A stretch of 64,000 nt of DNA from Iocasia fonsfrigidae (GCF_017751145.1 NZ_CP046640.1:3142137-3206136); one strand, 5' to 3'. Counted from the first letter of the stretch, positions 28,484 through 38,460 are shown. Made by a program: numbers and translations. Notes: generated from the sequence alone by a model not told the origin.

Positions 28484-29572
28484 TTATTTAATATATTCTT
28501 TAGCTGTTAACAGTTCAGCCATAAGAATAGCACCACCGGCCGCTCCTCTTACTGTATTATGAGAGAGGCCTACAAACCTATAATCAAAGACATTACATTT
28601 CCTTAACCTACCAACAGTGACTGCCATACCTTTACCTTCATCACGGTCTTTCCTGGGTTGAGGTCTATCTGCTTCATGTCTTACTACAATAGCCTGTTCA
28701 GGGGCAGTAGGCAGCTCTAATTCCTGGGGTACGGAACTAAACTCTTCCCAAATCTTAGTTATCTCACTTATTTCTGGTTTTTCCCCTTTGAATTTCAAAC
28801 TCACACAGGCAGTATGCCCATCTATAACCGACACCCTGTTACAATGAGCTGATATTTTTATTGATTCATCATAGACAAATTTACCATTCTTAATATCCCC
28901 CAATATCTTCTGTGGTTCAATTTCAGATTTCTCTTCTTCACCATTAATAAAAGGTACTACATTGTCAAGCATATCAAGGGCAGATGGTCCTGGATAACCT
29001 GCACCTGACAGGGCCTGTAGGGTTGTCACAATCATTTCATCTACCCGATAACCCTTTTCCATCAAGGCATAGACAGGTGTAACATAGCTCTGCACACTAC
29101 AATTTGGTTTAACAGCCAGCAGACCCTTATCCCAACCGTAATGTTTGCGCTGTTGTGGAATAATCTCAGCATGGGCTGCATTTACCTCTGGTATTAACAT
29201 AGGTACATCTGCTGTATGACGGTGGGCAGAATTATTTGAGACAACTGCAAACCCCTGATCAGCATAAGCCATTTCCAGTTTCTTAATCTCTTCTTTAGGA
29301 AGATTCACAGCGGAAAACAATAACGAACATTTCCCTTTAGCAGCTGATATATCAGCTGCATTACCAACAATTAACCCCTTTACATTGTCTGGTATCGGGG
29401 TAATCATCTGCCATCTCCCTTCAACTGCCTCCACATAGGTCTTTCCGGCAGAACGGGGAGAAGCAGCTACATAACTTACCTCATACCAGGGGTGGTCAGC
29501 CAGTAACCTCAAATAATTCTGCCCAACCATTCCGGTAGCCCCCATTACCCCTACTTTAATCTTCTTCTCCAT
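28484..29572 (-). CDS. asd: aspartate-semialdehyde dehydrogenase
   Basis: The product has 362 residues. It reduces aspartyl phosphate to aspartate semialdehyde for lysine, threonine and methionine synthesis. The Rossmann motif VGVMGATGMVGQNYLRLL opens the protein, and the catalytic Cys lies in KPNCSVQSYVTPVYAL. SNNSAHRHTADVPMLIPEVN and the C-terminal GLSHNTVRGAAGGAILMAEL place it in the archaeal/yeast-like class rather than the enterobacterial class. It is monocistronic, with its own promoter and terminator. Confidence 0.93.
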   Translation of the reverse strand: MEKKIKVGVMGATGMVGQNYLRLLADHPWYEVSYVAASPRSAGKTYVEAVEGRWQMITPIPDNVKGLIVGNAADISAAKGKCSLLFSAVNLPKEEIKKLEMAYADQGFAVVSNNSAHRHTADVPMLIPEVNAAHAEIIPQQRKHYGWDKGLLAVKPNCSVQSYVTPVYALMEKGYRVDEMIVTTLQALSGAGYPGPSALDMLDNVVPFINGEEEKSEIEPQKILGDIKNGKFVYDESIKISAHCNRVSVIDGHTACVSLKFKGEKPEISEITKIWEEFSSVPQELELPTAPEQAIVVRHEADRPQPRKDRDEGKGMAVTVGRLRKCNVFDYRFVGLSHNTVRGAAGGAILMAELLTAKEYIK

Positions 29573-29642
29573 ATTTTTATCACCTCAAATATAGTAAATT
29601 GATAATTTTCAGCTAAACAAAGCTTACAGTTATTAATACAAA

Positions 29643-29671
29643 ATTATAACATGATAAAGCGAAAAATACAA
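29643..29671 (-). promoter_or_regulatory. sigma-A promoter of asd
   Basis: TTGTAT (29666-29671) and TATAAT (29643-29648) lie 17 bp apart on the minus strand. Confidence 0.68.
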
Positions 29672-29697
29672 TGAAGTGAAGATTATTTTATCTAATC

Positions 29698-31752
29698 TTA
29701 AATTATAAATCTATCTAAATTTTTATTTAACTCAACTACCGTATTTTTTAATTCACTAGCAAGATTAGCTAACTGATCTGCTGAAGAAACCTGTTCTTCA
29801 CTGGCAGCAGTCACTTCTTCAGTAGAAGCAGCTGCCTCCTGGGCAATAGAGGCTATACCAACTATCTCATCAACCACTTTATCTTTATAATCATCTATTT
29901 CTGTAATGGCTTCATTGACCCTGTTAACTTCTTCTGTTATTGTTTCCAGTGAAGCAATAATTCCTTTGAAGGCCTGTTCTGTCTCATGTACAGACCTGTT
30001 CTGTTCTTCAAATATTACATTTGCCTTTTCTACCTCTTCAACAGTATTCTGTGATTCAGTAAGTATTTTATTAACTATATCACCAATAGTCTGAGTTGCC
30101 TCACTGGTCTGTTCAGCCAGAGTCTTTATCTCTTCAGCCACAACCCCAAACCCCTTACCAGCATCACCAGCACGGGCTGCTTCTATAGAGGCATTTAAGG
30201 AAAGAAGACTGGTCTGTTCACTTATCCCACTGATAATATCCACAATTTTACTGATTTCTAAAGCCTTATTATTTAAGTTATTTATATCCTCTTTAATTCT
30301 GCTGGACATTTCAGCAGTTGTATTGCTTTTCTCATTTAGAGTATTTACTGTTTCTCCAGCATTTTTACTGGTAATTTTTATTTCCCTGGCAGCATTAAAA
30401 ACCAATTTAATATTTTCATTAACATCAGCAATACGTTTAGCCAGCAGTTCCATTACCTCTGTAGTAGACTGAACATCATCAGCCTGGCTTTGCGCCCCTA
30501 TAGAAATACTCTCCACTGATTCAGATACCTGTTGTGCTGCAGAATATGATTGCCTGGAGACTTCACTTATTACACCTGTATCTTTTAAAACCATATCACT
30601 GGTCTTATGGGTAGAATTTATTAATTCCCTGATATTTTTAGTCATTTTATTAAAACTACTGGCCAGCCTGGCTATCTCATTCTTCCCTTTTAAACCATAA
30701 CTAACCGTCAGCTCTCCTCTCTCTACCCTGCTCATCAAACTCATTATCTCCTGTAGTGGATTAGATATACCCAGTGAAATAATTAAACCCAGTAATACAG
30801 CAATAAAAATGCATACAATTCCAATTAAAATGGTCTTCTTACCAACCTGATAAATTTCACCCATTAATGATTTTACAGGGATATTACTGGCAAGTATCCA
30901 ACCATTATCAAGATCTGCAAAGGTTGTTATTTGATTACCAATAGTAATATAATTACTATTTTCATCCAAATCTATTGTCCCCTTAAATCTCCTGCCCTTT
31001 AGTTCATCATTTATAGCTGTAATAATCGTCTTATCTTCTGCAAATAACTGAACAGCAGCTCCTTCACCAAATTGAGCAGTAGTAATAATATCAGTTAAAA
31101 GATCACTTTCTATAATATACCCTAATACACCGATTGCTCTACTAGATTGTAAATTGGTCAGTCTCCTCATTAGATAGATATTTTCATAATCATCCCTGTA
31201 TCCAATTACCCAGCAGGGGCGTCCAGCAGCTTCATTTACCTCTTGATAAAGGGCACTATCTATAAATTCCTTGCCGAACATCCCTTCAATCTCTACCCTG
31301 CTGGTATTGGAATATATATGTCTCCCGTTTTCCCTGAATATAACAATACCTTCTAGGTCATTATTAGAAAAAGTAATAGAATTAAGCTTTTCTGTAAGCT
31401 TATTATTGGCCTGCATTTCCAAGAAACCATTTTCAAACTCTCTGGTAGATAGTATTTCATTCAATTCACGGTCACTAATAATCATCATTGTTGACCTTTC
31501 TAATTCTGCCAGCTTATTAGCTATCTTATCTGCCACCTGTTTAACAATCTCCTTAGAATAAAAACCAACTTTTTCTTCGATGGCAGCCCTTGAACCCTGA
31601 TATGTAAAATATCCAATTATAGAAAGCGGCACAATACCTATTAATAAAAAAGAAACTATCAGGAGTGTCTTTACCCTTATCCTGGTAAAGACTATTTTTT
31701 TACCTATTTTACCTTCTTTACCCCTCTTATAAATTTTTTTTAGATCAATCAT
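29698..31752 (-). CDS. methyl-accepting chemotaxis protein with Cache sensor
   Basis: The product has 684 residues from the ATG at 31752, which has GGAGGG upstream. A TTG seven codons earlier is less likely. A membrane helix near residues 25-45 is followed by an extracellular Cache-type domain of about 250 residues, a second helix, HAMP ([21 protein letters not shown]) and a long cytoplasmic coiled-coil. The conserved hairpin tip reads [24 protein letters not shown]-like, then [18 protein letters not shown]. The C-terminal [18 protein letters not shown] carries likely methylation sites. The attractant is unknown. The order of the sensor segment resembles that of the histidine kinase at 1-1346. 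Confidence 0.93.
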   Translation of the reverse strand: MIDLKKIYKRGKEGKIGKKIVFTRIRVKTLLIVSFLLIGIVPLSIIGYFTYQGSRAAIEEKVGFYSKEIVKQVADKIANKLAELERSTMMIISDRELNEILSTREFENGFLEMQANNKLTEKLNSITFSNNDLEGIVIFRENGRHIYSNTSRVEIEGMFGKEFIDSALYQEVNEAAGRPCWVIGYRDDYENIYLMRRLTNLQSSRAIGVLGYIIESDLLTDIITTAQFGEGAAVQLFAEDKTIITAINDELKGRRFKGTIDLDENSNYITIGNQITTFADLDNGWILASNIPVKSLMGEIYQVGKKTILIGIVCIFIAVLLGLIISLGISNPLQEIMSLMSRVERGELTVSYGLKGKNEIARLASSFNKMTKNIRELINSTHKTSDMVLKDTGVISEVSRQSYSAAQQVSESVESISIGAQSQADDVQSTTEVMELLAKRIADVNENIKLVFNAAREIKITSKNAGETVNTLNEKSNTTAEMSSRIKEDINNLNNKALEISKIVDIISGISEQTSLLSLNASIEAARAGDAGKGFGVVAEEIKTLAEQTSEATQTIGDIVNKILTESQNTVEEVEKANVIFEEQNRSVHETEQAFKGIIASLETITEEVNRVNEAITEIDDYKDKVVDEIVGIASIAQEAAASTEEVTAASEEQVSSADQLANLASELKNTVVELNKNLDRFII

Positions 31753-31825
31753 AAAATCCCTCCAATCATACAAAACCTGTTCATTTTTTTGATAAAAATA
31801 ACACCTTTACTATAATATTCATCAA

Positions 31826-31854
31826 ATTATAATAAAAACCTTTTTTATTGTCAA
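31826..31854 (-). promoter_or_regulatory. consensus sigma-A promoter of the chemoreceptor gene
   Basis: TTGACA (31849-31854) and TATAAT (31826-31831) with a 17-bp spacer match the consensus exactly. This is sigma-A-like rather than the SigD/FliA type often found at chemotaxis genes. Confidence 0.78.
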
Positions 31855-31889
31855 AAAAATATAAAGATTCAGTTTATCACGAAAATAAT

Positions 31890-31917
31890 AAAAACCCTGC
31901 AATTCAACAGGGTTTAA
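31890..31917 (-). terminator. intrinsic terminator after the aminotransferase gene
   Basis: AAACCCTG (31892-31899) pairs with CAGGGTTT (31908-31915) around an 8-nt loop, and TTTTTATTATTTT follows on the minus strand. It lies 6 bp after the stop. Confidence 0.82.
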
Positions 31918-31922
31918 AAATA

Positions 31923-32996
31923 CTATTTTAATGATAGTATATCATTTATTGTCACTAACAAACCTCTAATATCAGCCAGGGTCCAATCCCCCATATGGCC
32001 TATTCTAAAGGCCTTACCTTTTAAATCACCATAACCATTAGCAATCCTCATGTGATATTTATTGACAAGTTCCTTATTTAAATCCGGAATAGATATGTCC
32101 CTGGTATTTAAGATACAGGTAACTGTCTGCGACCAGTAGCCTTTTTCTGGATAGATATCAAAGTATTCCAGGGCCCATTCCTGAACATAATGAGCCATCT
32201 CCCGATGCCTCTTAAACCTATTTTCTATTCCTTCTATATCAATAATATCTTTTAACTGTCTACGCAAGGCAAATAAATGCGGTATTGCTGGGGTTGACAA
32301 TGTTTGACTCCTCTGATGATATTTATACATGTTTAATAGATTAAAGTAATAACTCCTTTTCTCTACCTCTTCCGCCCTGGCCAGTAGTCTATCACTTACT
32401 GAGGCCACAGCTAAACCCGCTGGTAGGGCAAAGGCCTTCTGTAAACCTGCTAGACACATATCAATACCCCATTCATCAACCCTGATTTCTGTACCGGCCA
32501 TAGCTGAAACAGAGTCAACCAGGAAAAGAACATCGTCATACTGCTTAATAACTTCCCCAACCTCTTTAAGGGGATTCATCATACCTGTAGAAGTCTCATT
32601 AAAGACCATAGTAACCGCGTCATATTTCCCACTAGACAGTTTTTCATCTACCAGTTCTGGTTTAATGGCTTTATTCCATTCGACATCTACCCTATCACAG
32701 GGAACACCATTTTGTTGGGCAATCTGATACCAGCGCTGACTAAAAGCACCATTAACTAGACACAAACAGCGTTTTTTAACACCATTTGTGACAGCCGCTT
32801 CCATTGCCCCGGTTGATGAAGATGTAAAAAGGAATACGGGATTTTCAGTAAACAACAGTTTCTTAAGATAAATTTGAAGCTCATCATATAACTTTCTAAA
32901 CTCCTCTGTCCGGTGATGGATCTGTGGACTAGCAAGCTCGTTTAATAATTCAGCCCTTACCTCCGTTGGCCCAGGTGTAAACAATTTATCATGCAT
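31923..32996 (-). CDS. class V pyridoxal-phosphate aminotransferase (alanine-glyoxylate / serine-pyruvate type)
   Basis: The product has 357 residues. The N-terminal LFTPGPTEVRAELL and HHRTEEFR segments are typical of the AGXT/PucG/serine-glyoxylate group. The PLP-binding Lys is in CLAGLQKAFALPAG, and the cofactor Asp is in LFLVDSVSAMAGTEI. The amino donor and acceptor cannot be fixed from sequence. Proteins of this group often serve serine or glycine metabolism. The gene has its own promoter and terminator and lies just after trpA. Confidence 0.85.
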   Translation of the reverse strand: MHDKLFTPGPTEVRAELLNELASPQIHHRTEEFRKLYDELQIYLKKLLFTENPVFLFTSSSTGAMEAAVTNGVKKRCLCLVNGAFSQRWYQIAQQNGVPCDRVDVEWNKAIKPELVDEKLSSGKYDAVTMVFNETSTGMMNPLKEVGEVIKQYDDVLFLVDSVSAMAGTEIRVDEWGIDMCLAGLQKAFALPAGLAVASVSDRLLARAEEVEKRSYYFNLLNMYKYHQRSQTLSTPAIPHLFALRRQLKDIIDIEGIENRFKRHREMAHYVQEWALEYFDIYPEKGYWSQTVTCILNTRDISIPDLNKELVNKYHMRIANGYGDLKGKAFRIGHMGDWTLADIRGLLVTINDILSLK

Positions 32997-33070
32997 TTAT
33001 ATACCCCCCATTATTGGCTGCTTTCTGCTTTGTTAAGCAAAATTATCCTTTATGTATTGTTATGCTAATA

Positions 33071-33099
33071 ATTATAACAATAAGACTGCGATTTGTCTA
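33071..33099 (-). promoter_or_regulatory. sigma-A promoter of the aminotransferase gene
   Basis: TAGACA (33094-33099) and TATAAT (33071-33076) are 17 bp apart on the minus strand. They lie within 45 bp of the trpA stop, and no terminator separates the two units. Confidence 0.65.
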
Positions 33100-33112
33100 C
33101 TTGATAATTATC

Positions 33113-33910
33113 TTATACCTTACTCAAATACCTGATAAACTTACCAATAGTTTCAACAAACTCATCTTCTCTCTCCGGGAGCAACTTCAGGTTTTCTTCA
33201 ATCTTATTGACTATAGCACTGCCGACAATAGCTCCATCAGCATAACTATGAACTTGTTTAACATGTTCAGGCTTAGAAATGCCAAAGCCAACAGCTACCG
33301 GGACATCCCTTAGTCCTTTTATCAAACTAACCTGTTCTTCAATTTCACTGGATAACTCTTCCCTGGTTCCTGTAACACCACTCCGGGAGACTGCATAGAT
33401 AAAACCACTGGCATTTTCAACAATCTCCTTAATCCTATCCTCAGTAGTATTAGGAGATACTAACATTATTATATCTAAATTATTTCTAGCCTTTCTTAGT
33501 TCATGGTCAGAACCAAGGGGGAGGTCGGGTATAATTACCCCATCTATCCCTGAATCTTCACAATCCTGAACAAATGATTTAACACCATAGCGGTAAACAC
33601 TATTATAATAGCCCATTAAAACAAGGGGAAGTTGACTTTTTTCCCTGATGTTTTTTACTAGCTTGAAAATAGACTGTAAATTAGTTTTATGGACCAGACT
33701 CCTTTGGGCAGCCTTTTGTATAGTAGGACCATCAGCCAAAGAAGAACCATATGGTATCCCCAGCTCAATTATACCAGCACCGTTTTTCTCAGCAGCCAGA
33801 ACCAGTTCCTCAGTAATCCCAAGATCAGGGTCCCCTGCCATCAAAAAAGGAATAAAGGCTTTTTCCCCATCTACTTTTATAGCTTTAAAATATGCCTCAA
33901 TTCTACTCAT
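33113..33910 (-). CDS. trpA: tryptophan synthase alpha chain
   Basis: The product has 265 residues. It cleaves indole-3-glycerol phosphate to indole and glyceraldehyde 3-phosphate. The catalytic residues Glu49 (IIELGIPYG) and Asp60 (SLADGP) fall at the classical positions. The usual PFSDP segment before LADGP is PYGSS here. Phosphate-binding regions near GFGIS and DGAIVGSAIV are present. TrpA is nearly inactive without the beta chain in well-studied species, yet trpB is not in this operon: trpF ends 26 bp upstream. The partner must be encoded elsewhere, unless indole is handled differently. Confidence 0.93.
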   Translation of the reverse strand: MSRIEAYFKAIKVDGEKAFIPFLMAGDPDLGITEELVLAAEKNGAGIIELGIPYGSSLADGPTIQKAAQRSLVHKTNLQSIFKLVKNIREKSQLPLVLMGYYNSVYRYGVKSFVQDCEDSGIDGVIIPDLPLGSDHELRKARNNLDIIMLVSPNTTEDRIKEIVENASGFIYAVSRSGVTGTREELSSEIEEQVSLIKGLRDVPVAVGFGISKPEHVKQVHSYADGAIVGSAIVNKIEENLKLLPEREDEFVETIGKFIRYLSKV

Positions 33911-33936
33911 TTATCTAATCACCTATCTCTTCCTCT

Positions 33937-34545
33937 TTATCTATCTTTTGCTTTTTCAATAAATCTCTTCATCTTCAACTTATCTTTAATTCCGGGGCTT
34001 TTTTCAATTCCACTACTGACATCAACTGCAAATGGCCGAGTGAGATGAATAGCCTTCTGGACATTCTCTTCATTTAAACCACCGGCAATAATAATCTTTC
34101 CGTATTCTGCCGCCTTAGCTGCCAGCTGCCAGTCAAAAGTCTTACCGGTCCCACCTGCTCTATCTGGGTGAAAGCTATCCAGGAGATACACAGCCGTCTG
34201 ATAGCAGCCAAGACCTACCAGGGATTTTTCATCTCTAACCCGGAAGGCCTTAATAACCGGCAGCCTGAATTCCTGACAGTATTCTGGTGATTCACTACCA
34301 TGAAACTGTAAATAATTAATACCAGTCTCTTTAATTATTTCCTTGACAAAATCATAGGGGTGATTTAAAAACACCCCTACTTTTCCAATACTATCAGGTA
34401 TTTCAGCTATAATCCTGGCTGCCTGCTCCACACTAACCCGGCGGGGACTGTCAGCAAAGATAAATCCCAGAAAATCGGCACCATATTTAACTGCCTGAAG
34501 GGCATCAGCAATCCTGGTAATACCGCAGACCTTTATCCTGGTCAT
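33937..34545 (-). CDS. trpF: phosphoribosylanthranilate isomerase
   Basis: The product has 202 residues, a single TIM barrel. The catalytic Cys lies in RIKVCGITRIADA and the Asp in LLDSFHPDRAGGTGKTFDW. FAVDVSSGIEKSPGIKD near the end binds phosphate. The start ATG overlaps the trpC stop (ATGA), which indicates translational coupling. It carries out the third step of the tryptophan pathway in the cytoplasm. Confidence 0.95.
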   Translation of the reverse strand: MTRIKVCGITRIADALQAVKYGADFLGFIFADSPRRVSVEQAARIIAEIPDSIGKVGVFLNHPYDFVKEIIKETGINYLQFHGSESPEYCQEFRLPVIKAFRVRDEKSLVGLGCYQTAVYLLDSFHPDRAGGTGKTFDWQLAAKAAEYGKIIIAGGLNEENVQKAIHLTRPFAVDVSSGIEKSPGIKDKLKMKRFIEKAKDR

Positions 34546-35312
34546 CCTATCAACTCTTTTACTTTATCCCCAGGACTGGTACTTGTCATTAAGGCCTCCC
34601 CGATTAAAACAGCATCAACCTTTTTCTCTAACAAATCTATATCTGTTCGGTTTTTAATACCACTTTCACTCACTACCACTCTATCCTGAGGGATATATTT
34701 AAGCAGGTCGAGTGTTGTTGCCAGTTTAACTTTAAATGTCCTGAGGTCCCGATTATTTATCCCTATAATATCTGCCCCGGCTGATAAGGCCTGTTCTAGT
34801 TCATCCCTATCATGCACCTCTACCAGGGCGTCCATCCTCAGTTCCTTAGTCAGAGCAATATACCTTTGCAATTTTTCTGCTGTTAAGACAGCAGTAATCA
34901 ATAGAACAGCATCAGCCCCGTACAATCTGGCCTGATAAATTTGATAGGAATCAATTATAAAGTCTTTTCTTAAGACCGGTAAAGAGCCAGCTGCCTTAAC
35001 CTCTTTTAAATATTCCAATCTACCCTGAAAAAATTTCTCATCTGTTAAAACCGATATTGCCCTGACCGGTGAATTATTATACTGCTGAGCAATATCTACT
35101 GGATTAAAATCCCTCCTGATTACACCTCTGGAGGGAGAGGCCTTTTTAATTTCGGCAATTATTGAAATACCCGGCCTCTTTAGAGCAGACTTGAAGGAAT
35201 AGCTTGCCATCTCTAACTCGCTGAGCTTTTCCTTTAACACCCCAGGGTCGAGCTGCTTTTTTTGTTCACAGACCTCTAAATTCTTATGTTCTATAATTTT
35301 ATCAAGTATCAT
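34542..35312 (-). CDS. trpC: indole-3-glycerol-phosphate synthase
   Basis: The product has 256 residues. IIAEIKKASPSRGVI carries the catalytic Lys, LPVLRKDFIIDSYQIYQARLYGADAVLLI is the core strand region, and GINNRDLRTFKV and VVSESGIKNRTDI complete the family pattern. The start ATG overlaps the trpD stop (TAATG), again implying coupling. It is a separate gene, not fused to trpF as in enteric bacteria. Confidence 0.96.
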   Translation of the reverse strand: MILDKIIEHKNLEVCEQKKQLDPGVLKEKLSELEMASYSFKSALKRPGISIIAEIKKASPSRGVIRRDFNPVDIAQQYNNSPVRAISVLTDEKFFQGRLEYLKEVKAAGSLPVLRKDFIIDSYQIYQARLYGADAVLLITAVLTAEKLQRYIALTKELRMDALVEVHDRDELEQALSAGADIIGINNRDLRTFKVKLATTLDLLKYIPQDRVVVSESGIKNRTDIDLLEKKVDAVLIGEALMTSTSPGDKVKELIG

Positions 35313-36337
35313 TATATAGCCACCCCTGCAAGTTGAGCTGACAGCTCCTGAAGTTGATTTAATTTCTTTAAGGCTGCCCCACTATCAATTGCCTCGGCAG
35401 CTAAATTTAATGCATCTTTAAAATTATCAACTTTTTCAGCAATAACTAAGGCAGCTGCTGAATTCAATAAAACAATATCCCTTTTTTTGTCTTGGTGGCC
35501 ATGTAGAATATCCCTGGCTATCCTGGCATTTTCATCAGGAGAACCACCAGCCAATTCCTCAATTGCAGCAGTTTCTAAGCCCAGTTCCAGTGGATCAAGA
35601 TAATATGTCTGAATCTTTCCATCAGTAAGTTGGCTGACCCTGGTTTTACCAGTAGTTGTTATTTCATCCATACCACCTATTCCATGTACAACCAGGGCCG
35701 CCTTAACCCCCAGGTTTTTCAGTACATAGGCCACAGGTTCTGTTAAATCAGGGTCATACACACCAAGCAGTTGTAGTTCTGCTCCAGCAGGGTTGGTTAA
35801 AGGCCCCAGGACATTAAAAATAGTCCTGATCCCTATCTCCCGGCGGGGTTTTACGGCATATTTCATAGCCTGATGAAAAACAGGAGCAAATAAAAATCCA
35901 ATTCCTATCTCATCGATACACCTACCTACCTGACTGGGTTCCAGGTTAATATTTACCCCGAGTTTTTCCAGGAGATCTGCACTGCCACAGGTACTGGATA
36001 CTGAACGATTCCCGTGTTTGGCAACCGACAGACCAGCCCCGGCCAGGACAAAGGCAGTTACTGTAGAAATATTAAAGGTATTTAAACTGTCACCACCTGT
36101 ACCGCAGACATCTATCAAACCCCTGCTTGCTACTGGTATTCCGGCTGCTTTTTTCCTCATAACTATAGCTGCACCGGTTATTTCTTCAATTGTCTCTCCC
36201 TTTATTCTTAAAGCAGTAATATAGGAAGCTATCTGAGCTGGTGTAGCTTTTCCTTCCATAATATCAGACATAACTGAGATACTTTCCTCTAAAGTCAGAT
36301 TATCTCCATTAATCACCTTATTAATCACTTCTCTCAA
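35312..36337 (-). CDS. trpD: anthranilate phosphoribosyltransferase
   Basis: The product has 341 residues. The PRPP-binding motif VCGTGGDSLNTFNIST and the KHGNRSVSSTCGSADLLEKLG block are diagnostic. The start is TTG at 36337, with AAGGAG about 10 nt before it. A GTG three codons on is an alternative. The region across this ribosome-binding site contains (G/U)AG triplets every 5 nt, so translation may be controlled together with the leader. Confidence 0.95.
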   Translation of the reverse strand: MREVINKVINGDNLTLEESISVMSDIMEGKATPAQIASYITALRIKGETIEEITGAAIVMRKKAAGIPVASRGLIDVCGTGGDSLNTFNISTVTAFVLAGAGLSVAKHGNRSVSSTCGSADLLEKLGVNINLEPSQVGRCIDEIGIGFLFAPVFHQAMKYAVKPRREIGIRTIFNVLGPLTNPAGAELQLLGVYDPDLTEPVAYVLKNLGVKAALVVHGIGGMDEITTTGKTRVSQLTDGKIQTYYLDPLELGLETAAIEELAGGSPDENARIARDILHGHQDKKRDIVLLNSAAALVIAEKVDNFKDALNLAAEAIDSGAALKKLNQLQELSAQLAGVAI

Positions 36338-36360
36338 CTCTTCTCATCTCCTTCTAGCTA
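36331..36360 (-). promoter_or_regulatory. candidate TRAP-type triplet run over the trpD start
   Basis: Minus-strand (G/U)AG triplets begin at 36360, 36356, 36350, 36345, 36340 and 36335 (descending). The last four are spaced exactly 5 nt. They cover the trpG stop, the trpD Shine-Dalgarno and the start codon. In Bacillus subtilis TRAP also binds such a site over trpG. A purine-rich ribosome-binding site could produce part of this pattern by chance. Confidence 0.35.
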
Positions 36361-36930
36361 ATTTACTTGCAGGAAATTCTGCATAATCTTCTCTCCTACA
36401 GAGGTCATAATCGATTCAGGGTGAAATTGCAGGCCATATAACAGGGCAGCATTATCTTCAATCCCCATAATCAAACCATCTTCTGTGCTGGCTGTAATCT
36501 CAAACCTATCAGGTAGGCTATCCTGCTTGATAATTAATGAATGATAACGTGCTGCCTCAAAATCACCAAGGTCTTTAAGAATACCTTTTCCAGTATTGAT
36601 TATTCTAGAGGTTTTACCATGACATAAGAATGGAGCCTTTTCTATTTCTGCCCCCAGAGCGGCAGCAATTGTTTGATGGCCCAAACAGATGCCGAGAATA
36701 GGTATCTTCCCTGAGAACACCTCAACCATCTTTAATGATATACCAGCTGATTCAGGTCTCCCCGGTCCAGGGGAAATAACAATCTTTTCCGGCTCTAAGG
36801 ATTCTATCTCCTCCAAACTTATTTTATCATTGCGTTTAACAAGAATATCATCCCTGAATTCCCCTATTAGTTGAACCAGATTATAGGTAAAAGAATCGTA
36901 ATTATCAATAATTAAGATAATATCCGACAC
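36358..36930 (-). CDS. trpG: anthranilate synthase component II (glutamine amidotransferase)
   Basis: The product has 190 residues. NYDSFTYNLVQLIGE opens the domain, the nucleophile Cys lies in ILGICLGHQTIAAALG, and the His-Glu pair is in GLQFHPESIMT. It supplies ammonia to TrpE and may also serve 4-aminobenzoate synthesis. The start is put at the GTG at 36930, overlapping trpE by 19 bp. The Shine-Dalgarno AAAGGGG is very close to this codon, so the start is not certain. Confidence 0.93.
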   Translation of the reverse strand: MSDIILIIDNYDSFTYNLVQLIGEFRDDILVKRNDKISLEEIESLEPEKIVISPGPGRPESAGISLKMVEVFSGKIPILGICLGHQTIAAALGAEIEKAPFLCHGKTSRIINTGKGILKDLGDFEAARYHSLIIKQDSLPDRFEITASTEDGLIMGIEDNAALLYGLQFHPESIMTSVGEKIMQNFLQVN

Positions 36931-38399
36931 CCCCTTTCTGCCAGTTCAATTGCTTTAATTAAGGCCTGGGCTTTATTAATAGTCTCCTGGTATTCTGCCT
37001 CAGGGTTAGAATCAGCTACAATACCGCCCCCAGCCTGGATAAAGGCCTTGCCACCTTTAATAACCATCGTCCTGATAGCAATACAACTGTCTAAATTACC
37101 TGAATAACCAAAATAGGCAATAGTTCCAGCATAGGGGCCACGGTTGGTCTTTTCCAGTTGATCAATTATCTCCATAGCCCTTATCTTGGGGGCACCGGAA
37201 ACTGTTCCAGCAGGAAAACAGGCCTCCAGGGCTGAGTAAATATCCTCCCCCTCTTTTAATTCACCCTGCAGGTCAGATACCATATGCATTACATGTGAAT
37301 AATACTCCACATCCATTAGTCTAGCTGCTTTCACAGAACCATAACGGCTTACTTTGCCAATATCATTCCTACCCAGGTCTACTAGCATAATATGTTCTGC
37401 CCTTTCCTTCTCATCTGCCAGAAGATCAAGGGATAACCTTTCATCTTCAGCAGAGTCACAACCCCTTTTTCTGGTACCAGCTATCGGTCTATTTTCGATC
37501 TTGTCATCCTTTACCCTGACCAGCAACTCTGGTGATGAACCTACTATCTGAAATTCAGCAAAATCAAAATAATACATATATGGGGAGGGGTTTATTCTCC
37601 TTAACTGCCGATAAATATTAAATGACGGTACCTTTACCGGAATTTCAAACCGCTGTGAGAGAACAACTTGGAAGATATCTCCTTCTTCAATATATTCCTT
37701 AGCCCTATAAACACTGTTTATATAATCATCTTTGCTGATATTTGATTTGATATTTTTCCCGATTTTTCTATTAATATCAGGTTCCTTATCTGTTTCAAAT
37801 AATCTAGTCATATTTAATTTCTTACTTATATCTTCTATCTTGTTAACAGCCTCTTGATAATCTTCTTTCCCTCTATCTACTTTAATATTACTAACTATCT
37901 TAATACTGTGATATAAATGATCAAAAACTAAAACTGTATCAGAAATCATAAACATCATCTCAGGCATTTTCTGGTCATCTATAGCCTGTTGTGGTACCTC
38001 TTCAAAATACTTAATACAGTTATAACCTAGATAACCCACTGCCCCTCCATAAAAAGGTGGCAATCCACTTGTCTCTACTACTTTATAATCTGCCAAAATC
38101 TCCTTGAGGCTGAGTAGAGGGTTATCCGTCTGATAGTTTTCAATTATATTACCCTGACCATCCCTGATAATTAACTGCTGGTCTTTACAGGAAACGAGAG
38201 CATGACAGTTTAAACCCAAAAAGGAATACCTGCCAAATTCCCCGTGTTCAACACTTTCCAATAGATAGGAAGATTCCTCCTTTAGTTTTAGATAGGCAGT
38301 TATCGGTGTTTCTGTATCAGCCACTATTTCCTTATAAAGCGGAATTAAGTTACCCTTTCCCTGTAAGTCCATAAACTCTTCAAAAGACAGATTATACAT
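36912..38399 (-). CDS. trpE: anthranilate synthase component I
   Basis: The product has 495 residues. The tryptophan feedback motif LLES followed ten residues later by Ser (SSYLLESVEHGEFGRYS) is intact, so the enzyme should be inhibited by tryptophan. The chorismate-binding domain has QVVLSQRFEIP, AGTRKRG, HIMLVDLGRNDIGKVS, FPAGTVSGAPKIRAMEII and QAGGGIVADSNPE. It is the first gene of the trp operon and lies behind a leader with candidate TRAP sites and a terminator. Confidence 0.96.
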   Translation of the reverse strand: MYNLSFEEFMDLQGKGNLIPLYKEIVADTETPITAYLKLKEESSYLLESVEHGEFGRYSFLGLNCHALVSCKDQQLIIRDGQGNIIENYQTDNPLLSLKEILADYKVVETSGLPPFYGGAVGYLGYNCIKYFEEVPQQAIDDQKMPEMMFMISDTVLVFDHLYHSIKIVSNIKVDRGKEDYQEAVNKIEDISKKLNMTRLFETDKEPDINRKIGKNIKSNISKDDYINSVYRAKEYIEEGDIFQVVLSQRFEIPVKVPSFNIYRQLRRINPSPYMYYFDFAEFQIVGSSPELLVRVKDDKIENRPIAGTRKRGCDSAEDERLSLDLLADEKERAEHIMLVDLGRNDIGKVSRYGSVKAARLMDVEYYSHVMHMVSDLQGELKEGEDIYSALEACFPAGTVSGAPKIRAMEIIDQLEKTNRGPYAGTIAYFGYSGNLDSCIAIRTMVIKGGKAFIQAGGGIVADSNPEAEYQETINKAQALIKAIELAERGCRILS

Positions 38400-38460
38400 A
38401 GGCTCACCCCTTATAATATTTGTTTGACTTATCCAGAGTCTACTATTGACAACAACAAAA

